DNA from: Treponema sp.
GTDB lineage: Bacteria; Spirochaetota; Spirochaetia; Treponematales; Breznakiellaceae
Assembly: GCA_009786715.1 (NCBI GenBank)
Contig: WQRN01000035.1
Coordinates: forward strand, 1 to 9,865
Direction: 5' to 3'
Length of the DNA stretch: 9,865 bases
The notes beneath the pieces are model-generated. The model saw only the letters and a list, made by a program, of their open reading frames with translations, searched no databases and was not told where the DNA came from. Made by a program: the position numbers and the translations under genes. Shown here in pieces: positions 5,494-9,865 of this stretch; position 1 is the stretch's first letter; the number at the start of each line of letters is the position of its first letter.

Positions 5494-5925
5494 TCAGCTC
5501 CTTTCCTCAAAAACAATCGCGCAATTTGGACAGCCGCTTACGCAAGCGGGAACGCCGGCGACAGTTTTCACGCATAGTTCGCATTTATCAATTGCGCCGT
5601 CTTCGGAAGGAGAAATTGCCCCGTAAGGGCAGCTCAAAATGCAAGTGAAACAACTAACACATCTTTCCTGATTAACGGTAATAACGCCTTCAGAAATTGT
5701 AAGCGCCCCGGTGATGCAGCCCTTCACGCAAAGCGGTTCCTTGCAATGGCGGCAGGAAACGGCGAAACTGACACCGTCCTTTTCCTCGATTTTAATCCTC
5801 GGTCTGATTTTTATATCTTTTAACGCGCGCGCCATGTCCTTTTCGTTAGTTCCCGCGAACGCGCAATAATACTCGCACAAATGGCAGCCGAGACACCATT
5901 TCTCGTTAACATAAACTCTTTTCAT
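5494..5925 (-). CDS. Polyferredoxin-type protein with four [4Fe-4S] motifs
   Basis: A 143-residue iron-sulfur electron carrier of the HycB/DmsB-like family. Sixteen Cys fall into four groups: C11-C14-C17-C21, C58-C61-C66-C70, C89-C92-C95-C99 followed by Pro, and C115-C118-C128-C132 followed by Pro. This fits four [4Fe-4S] clusters, with the usual pairing of first with fourth and second with third. An extra Cys135 follows the last motif. There is no signal peptide or twin-arginine motif, so it acts in the cytoplasm. It lies between purA (17-nt gap) and the FAD oxidoreductase (2-nt gap). With the latter it probably forms the electron-input unit of a split glutamate synthase, whose GXGXG domain lies further downstream. 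The ATG at 5925 is preceded by AAAAAGG at 7 nt. Another redox partner cannot be excluded, since the FMN and amidotransferase modules are not in view. Confidence 0.92.
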   Translation of the reverse strand: MKRVYVNEKWCLGCHLCEYYCAFAGTNEKDMARALKDIKIRPRIKIEEKDGVSFAVSCRHCKEPLCVKGCITGALTISEGVITVNQERCVSCFTCILSCPYGAISPSEDGAIDKCELCVKTVAGVPACVSGCPNCAIVFEERS

Positions 5926-5942
5926 GTATATACCTTTTTAAT

Positions 5943-7211
5943 CTACAGTTTTAAATATTCATCGCGTTCTGCGCCGACAGATACGTAACGTATCGGGCAG
6001 CCGACAGCTTTCTCGATATAACGAATGTACTTAACAGCCGCTTCGGGCAACTCTTCAGCCTTGCGGCATTTTGAAACATCGGATTTAAAACCATCCAGAT
6101 ATTCATACACTGGTTTTGCCTTAATAAGTTTGTCGCCGGACGGAAACTTGTCGGTCTTAACGCCGTCAATTTCATAAGCGGTGCAGACAGGAATTTTATC
6201 AAGATAGGAAAGCACGTCCAGTTTTGTTAGCGCGATCTCGCTTGCTCCCTGCATCATAACTCCGTACTTGCTCGCGACAACATCAAACGCGCCGACTCTG
6301 CGCGGCCTGCCTGTCGCTGCTCCGTACTCTGCGCCTTGTGCGCGGAGTTTTTCGCCTTCATCGCCGAACATTTCAACTGCGAAGGGGCCTTCGCCCACGC
6401 AGCTTGAATACGCTTTCATAACTCCGATTACAGAATCAATTTTTTTACCGGGTATACCGGCTCCTATCGGCGCGTAAGCCGCAAGCGTTTGCGAAGAGGT
6501 AGTATAAGGATAGATGCCGAAATCAATATCACGAAGAGCGCCTAACTGCGCTTCAAATAAAACTTTTTTTCCGCCGTTTACCGCGTTATTTAAAAATTCC
6601 GTTGTATCAGAAATAAAAGGAAGAAGTCTGTTTCCGTATCCGCGAAGCCATTCCAAAATTTTTGAACTGTCGGCATCATCCGCGCCGTAACCTTTTAAAA
6701 TCTGATTTTTCCACGAAAGAATGTTCGCAAGTTTTTTTTCGAGAGTATCCTGCGATAAAAGATCAAGCAGACGCAAACCCTTCTTCATGTACTTGTCGCC
6801 GTACACGGGAGCTATACCGCGTTTTGTAGAGCCGTACTTTTGATCTCCGAGCCTGTCTTCCTCCAGAATATCCTGCTGTTTGTGATACGGCAGGCAGATA
6901 AAAGCTTTGTCGCTGATCATTAAACTTTTGGGAGTAACGGTTATGCCTTTTTCGCTTAATTTATCGATCTCGCCGCAAAGGTGTTCAAGGTCGATCACCA
7001 TTCCGCTTCCCATAACATTGGTAACGCCGTCGCGCAGGATGCCTGAGGGTAGGAGGTTTAAAATGAACTTTCCCTTATCGTTTACAACCGTGTGCCCCGC
7101 GTTATTGCCGCCCTGATAACGGCAAATTATATCGTAACCTTCCGACAGCAGATCGACCATACGGCCCTTGCCCTCATCGCCCCAGTTAATACCGACTATT
7201 GCTGTAAGCAT
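5943..7211 (-). CDS. purA: Adenylosuccinate synthetase PurA
   Basis: PurA joins IMP and aspartate using GTP to give adenylosuccinate, the first step from IMP to AMP. The 422-residue length is normal. Seen are the P-loop-like GINWGDEGKG with catalytic Asp12 and Lys15, NNAGHTVV with His40, YGSTKRGIAPVYGDK at 126-140, YPYTTSSQT near 233-241, and TGRPRRVGAFD at 299-309. The segment before YPYTTSS reads FEAQLGALRDIDFG where the common bacterial form is FEGAQGTLLDIDHG; I recall similar variants in clostridial PurA, so it is probably a clade feature rather than a defect. The ATG at 7211 follows AAGGAGG by 5 nt, the best ribosome site in this operon. It begins 10 nt after purB, the enzyme that uses its product. 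Confidence 0.98.
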   Translation of the reverse strand: MLTAIVGINWGDEGKGRMVDLLSEGYDIICRYQGGNNAGHTVVNDKGKFILNLLPSGILRDGVTNVMGSGMVIDLEHLCGEIDKLSEKGITVTPKSLMISDKAFICLPYHKQQDILEEDRLGDQKYGSTKRGIAPVYGDKYMKKGLRLLDLLSQDTLEKKLANILSWKNQILKGYGADDADSSKILEWLRGYGNRLLPFISDTTEFLNNAVNGGKKVLFEAQLGALRDIDFGIYPYTTSSQTLAAYAPIGAGIPGKKIDSVIGVMKAYSSCVGEGPFAVEMFGDEGEKLRAQGAEYGAATGRPRRVGAFDVVASKYGVMMQGASEIALTKLDVLSYLDKIPVCTAYEIDGVKTDKFPSGDKLIKAKPVYEYLDGFKSDVSKCRKAEELPEAAVKYIRYIEKAVGCPIRYVSVGAERDEYLKL

Positions 7212-7221
7212 AAAAACCTCC

Positions 7222-8661
7222 TTACACAGTTATTTTTGCGTCTGCGCCTAAAAACTCTTTATTCGCATCTAAAATCTTTCTAACATCAAGCAGAAATTCT
7301 TCGGTCTGCTGCTGCGCCCTTCCTGTAAATTGTCCGGCATCTAACAGGCTGTTTAACTCTTCGCGTGTTACGCCAAAGGCCGCGTCTTTCGCGATACAGT
7401 CAAGCAAATTGTTTTCTCCGCCTTCCAGCTTTATCTTTTTCCCGGCTTCCACAGAGTGCACGCGGATTCGCTCATGAAGCGCCTGTCTGTCGCCGCCCTT
7501 CTTAACGCAATGCATTAAAATATTTTCGGTTGCCATAAACGGAAGTTCTTCATCTAAATGTTTTTTTATTACATTTGGATAAACTGTCATTCCGCCTGCA
7601 ATGTTTATCATCAGCATGAGGATGGCGTCTACGGCGAGGAACGCTTCGGGGATTGTAATGCGCTTATTCGCCGAATCGTCCAGCGTGCGCTCGAACCATT
7701 GCGCGCTTGCGGTAAGGGCTGTATTTTGCGCGTCTGTCATTACATAACGCGCAAGGGATGCGATGCGCTCGCTTCGCATCGGGTTACGCTTGTACGCCAT
7801 CGCGCTTGAGCCGACCTGCCCCGATTCAAAAGGTTCGTCAACTTCTTTCAAGTGCGATAAAAGACGGATGTCGTTAGAAAATTTGTAAGCGCTCTGCGCA
7901 ATACCTGATAATACGGACAGCGTGTAGTAATCCACTTTGCGCGAATAGGTTTGGCCGCTTACGGCGTACACTTTGTCAAACCCCATTTTTTCGGCGATCT
8001 TTTTTTCCAGCATTTTAACTTTTTCATGGCCGCCGTCGAAAAGGGAAAGAAAACTTGCGCAGGTGCCTGTTGTGCCTTTACAGCCGAGAAGTTTTAAACT
8101 CCCGATACAAAACTCAAGCTGCTCAAGATCCAAAAGCAGATCCTGCATCCATAACGAAGCGCGTTTGCCAACCGTTGTCGGCTGCGCCGCTTGAAAATGA
8201 GTAAAGGCAAGGCACGGCAGAGATTTATGCTCATTTGCAAATTTATAAAGCGTATCAAGCGCGGTTACAAGAAGGCGCTTAACGCGAATCAACGCGTCAC
8301 GCTGAACGATAATATCGGTGTTGTCACCGACATAACAGGAAGTAGCTCCAAGATGTATAATCGGCATTGCCTTAGGACACTGATCGCCGTACGCTTTGAT
8401 ATGCGCCATAACATCATGCCTGATTTCTTTTTCGTATCTGGCTGCAGCTTCATAATCAATATCGTTTTGGCGCGATTTCATTTCCGCGATTTGTTCATCG
8501 CTTATGCTAAGGCCTAATTCTTTTTGACTTTCCGCAAGAGCGATCCACAATTTGCGCCATGTTGAAAATTTAAAATTGTCAGAGAAGATCGCCTGCATTT
8601 CACTGCTGGCGTACCTTTTACATAACGGGTTTTCGTATTTATCAGATCCGTCTTTAGACAC
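7222..8661 (-). CDS. purB: Adenylosuccinate lyase PurB, eukaryote/clostridial-like form
   Basis: PurB releases fumarate twice in purine synthesis: from SAICAR after PurC and from adenylosuccinate after PurA, so its place between those genes is apt. It is a fumarase/aspartase superfamily member of 479 residues, longer than the common Bacillus type (about 430) and closer to the form shared by animals and some anaerobes. Motifs: RHDVMAHI near 81-88, HLGATSCYVGDN at 103-114, THFQAAQPTT at 154-163, and the signature GSSAMAYKRNP at 284-294 with the mobile-loop serines. The start is GTG at 8661, with GAGG 6 nt upstream; it overlaps the end of purC by 8 nt, so the two are probably coupled. The N-terminal NPLCKRYAS at 11-19 agrees with this start. 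Identification is secure. Confidence 0.97.
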   Translation of the reverse strand: MSKDGSDKYENPLCKRYASSEMQAIFSDNFKFSTWRKLWIALAESQKELGLSISDEQIAEMKSRQNDIDYEAAARYEKEIRHDVMAHIKAYGDQCPKAMPIIHLGATSCYVGDNTDIIVQRDALIRVKRLLVTALDTLYKFANEHKSLPCLAFTHFQAAQPTTVGKRASLWMQDLLLDLEQLEFCIGSLKLLGCKGTTGTCASFLSLFDGGHEKVKMLEKKIAEKMGFDKVYAVSGQTYSRKVDYYTLSVLSGIAQSAYKFSNDIRLLSHLKEVDEPFESGQVGSSAMAYKRNPMRSERIASLARYVMTDAQNTALTASAQWFERTLDDSANKRITIPEAFLAVDAILMLMINIAGGMTVYPNVIKKHLDEELPFMATENILMHCVKKGGDRQALHERIRVHSVEAGKKIKLEGGENNLLDCIAKDAAFGVTREELNSLLDAGQFTGRAQQQTEEFLLDVRKILDANKEFLGADAKITV

Positions 8662-9367
8662 TCTTAACCTCAGAGAGCCTCTTTAAAACTTCCCTGTATC
8701 CTTCAAGCACATCGCCGAGGTCGCGGCGGAAAACATCTTTATCAAGTTTCTGGTTTGTTTTAGCATCCCAGAACCTGCATGAATCCGGTGAAATTTCATC
8801 GCACAGAATAATTTTGCCGCCGGCTCTTCCAAACTCAAGTTTAAAATCTACAAGTTTAATTCCCATTTTTATAAACAACGCGCATAAAAGCTCGTTCACC
8901 TTTAAAGCCTGCTGCTTCATGTAAGAAAGTTCATCGTTGGTCGCAATACCAATCGCTGTTATCTGACTGTCGTTTATCATCGGGTCTCCGAGTTCATCGC
9001 TCTTTAGGCTGAATTCGGTGGTAATATTTTTAAGAGCCGTTCCTTCGGGAACGCCGTACTTTTTGGAAAAACTTCCGGCGGCGATGTTTCTTACGATAAC
9101 TTCCACCATAACGATTTCCGCTTTTTTAACAACAGCCGAAGTATCATCAATAATTTTAATTAGATGAGTTTCAATGCCGTTTTTCATAAGATATTCAAAG
9201 ATCAAGTTTGAAATTGCGGAATTTAATTTTCCCTTACCGGCAAGATCTTCTTTTTTTTCGCCGTTAAAAGCCGTAGCGGTATCCTTGTAGCGCATAATAT
9301 AACTATCGTTATCCGGCCCTTCGCATACAACTTTCGATTTTCCTTCATAAAGCACTTTCTCAGACAT
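8654..9367 (-). CDS. purC: Phosphoribosylaminoimidazole-succinocarboxamide synthase (SAICAR synthetase) PurC
   Basis: PurC condenses CAIR with aspartate using ATP to form SAICAR. The 237-residue length is typical. Motifs: LYEGKSK at 6-12 and YKDTATAFNG at 27-36 for ATP binding, VEVIVRNIAAGS at 88-99, LVDFKLEFG at 172-180 and DEISPDSCRFWD at 190-201. I place the start at ATG 9367, preceded by AGGAGGG at 5 nt; an in-frame ATG at 9394 would add nine residues not found in the family and would run through that ribosome site. It is the first gene of the purC-purB-purA-ferredoxin-oxidoreductase operon, about 40 nt after the predicted transcription start. The short 5' region leaves no room for a purine riboswitch and shows no convincing PurR box, so any purine control must act at the promoter. 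Confidence 0.97.
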   Translation of the reverse strand: MSEKVLYEGKSKVVCEGPDNDSYIMRYKDTATAFNGEKKEDLAGKGKLNSAISNLIFEYLMKNGIETHLIKIIDDTSAVVKKAEIVMVEVIVRNIAAGSFSKKYGVPEGTALKNITTEFSLKSDELGDPMINDSQITAIGIATNDELSYMKQQALKVNELLCALFIKMGIKLVDFKLEFGRAGGKIILCDEISPDSCRFWDAKTNQKLDKDVFRRDLGDVLEGYREVLKRLSEVKSV

Positions 9368-9415
9368 TATTTCCCTCCTGAAATTCGCGTACAAATAAGT
9401 CTCTGTTCAATTTTA

Positions 9416-9444
9416 TTTATACAGGAAATAGCGAGCTTAGTCAA
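9416..9444 (-). promoter_or_regulatory. Strong sigma-70-type promoter for the purC operon
   Basis: A -35 box TTGACT (9444-9439) and a -10 box TATAAA (9421-9416) stand 17 nt apart. TTGAACA (9410-9404) starts five bases after the -10 box, exactly as in the leader promoter at 3841-3869. Eleven of the 17 spacer bases also agree between the two. The -35 box contains the TGA stop of the upstream membrane-protein gene. Confidence 0.75.
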
Positions 9445-9865
9445 GGAAGCTTTAAGCGCCTTAAACCAAGCGCGATTGCGTAACCGCCGAAAGTGGAAAT
9501 TAATCTATCGATGGTATTTACAGGGATTCGCGAAACAATTTCAGCTATTAAAACAGGGGTATCTCCTTTAAACATAGTCGCGCTGAATAGAGCCGTAAAC
9601 CTTGACTCTCCAGACACAGCCGTTATAAGCCCGCCTAAAAAACTAATTGCAAAACAAAGGGCAAAAGACAGAATTATCAAAACTACTACTCTGTCCATAA
9701 CCATATCTAAAAGGCTGCTTTTGAAAAAAACTGTTTTATATTTCACAGATTCGTTTTTCGTTATCTTTTGGGAAATTTGCCGTGTTAGATTCAATTCGCT
9801 GGAGAAGAACCGCATAAAAAGCCATGTGATAATCGCCGTAGCAGCATTGCAAATAACAAATAAAT
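9441..9865 (-). CDS. Unrecognised integral membrane protein, C-terminal part (cut by window edge)
   Basis: The reading frame is open to the right edge, giving 140 visible residues; the beginning lies outside the window. An internal ATG at 9815 is unlikely to be the start, because the codons before it continue a hydrophobic helix (visible residues about 1-20). After a basic, polar linker (21-56) comes a long hydrophobic segment at about 59-83 (VVVLIILSFALCF and on), then an amphipathic stretch, and a final segment with IPVNTIDRLISTFGGYAIAL ending in RRLKLP. The Arg-Ile-Pro-Val-Asn-Thr-Ile-Asp-Arg pattern before a glycine-rich helix looks conserved-protein-like and recalls membrane proteins of spirochaetes and Clostridia, but I cannot assign a family. 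The stop codon sits in the -35 box of the purC promoter, so this gene ends where the purine operon begins and is probably a separate unit. Confidence 0.72.
   Translation of the reverse strand, partial: LFVICNAATAIITWLFMRFFSSELNLTRQISQKITKNESVKYKTVFFKSSLLDMVMDRVVVLIILSFALCFAISFLGGLITAVSGESRFTALFSATMFKGDTPVLIAEIVSRIPVNTIDRLISTFGGYAIALGLRRLKLP

Noticed and set aside
8191..8517. A 108-residue plus-strand frame opposite purB, and other long frames opposite glmS, purA and purB.
   Set aside because: They lie fully within well-identified genes, lack good ribosome sites and show no protein family features; they are shadows of those genes.
9368..9415. A purine riboswitch or PurR box in the purC 5' region.
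   Set aside because: The leader is about 40 nt, too short for a riboswitch, and only a single weak CGAA-containing match is seen.

Overview
The window carries a compact, almost entirely minus-strand cluster of nitrogen-economy genes from a moderately AT-rich bacterium. PurA, PurB, GlmS, the ANTAR regulator and the split glutamate-synthase-like parts look like those of anaerobic Clostridia. The small plus-strand protein and the partial membrane protein remind me more of spirochaetes such as Treponema. I therefore read the source as an anaerobe of one of these two groups, without deciding between them.

Layout, in transcription order on the minus strand (right to left). At the right edge is the C-terminal part of an unrecognised membrane protein (9441-9865). 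Its stop codon lies inside the -35 box of a strong promoter (9416-9444). That promoter starts a tight operon: purC (8654-9367), purB (7222-8661), purA (5943-7211), a protein with four [4Fe-4S] motifs (5494-5925) and an NAD(P)/FAD oxidoreductase (4253-5491). Gaps are 17 nt or less, and purC and purB overlap. One small intact gene of unknown function (3953-4240) runs the other way. From the divergent region behind it a second strong minus-strand promoter (3841-3869) starts a leader RNA of about 100 nt. The leader ends in a 12-bp terminator hairpin with seven U, placed directly before the ribosome binding site of a GXGXG-domain protein (3001-3735). glmS (1069-2928), an ANTAR RNA-binding regulator (610-1059) and purF (1-620, cut by the left edge) follow.

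How the genes fit together. PurF makes the committed purine step with glutamine. PurC, PurB and PurA carry out later steps, PurB and PurA ending at AMP. GlmS spends glutamine on glucosamine-6-phosphate. The GXGXG protein, the ferredoxin-like protein and the FAD oxidoreductase are three of the usual modules of a split glutamate synthase. Its class II amidotransferase and FMN-domain modules are not in the window. The common theme is use and return of glutamine nitrogen.

The most interesting signal is regulatory. The leader before the GXGXG gene can fold in two mutually exclusive ways: a terminator, or an alternative stem using a near-copy of the terminator's 3' arm. The operon it controls encodes an ANTAR protein, a class known to act by antitermination, and here its receiver domain has lost its second half. 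The promoters of the leader and of purC are built alike down to a shared TTGAACA at the start of transcription. The region before glmS has no ribozyme, but has a hairpin that could exchange partners with the start codon region. No tRNA, rRNA, CRISPR array or insertion sequence was seen, and no stretch above 300 bases lacks a gene.
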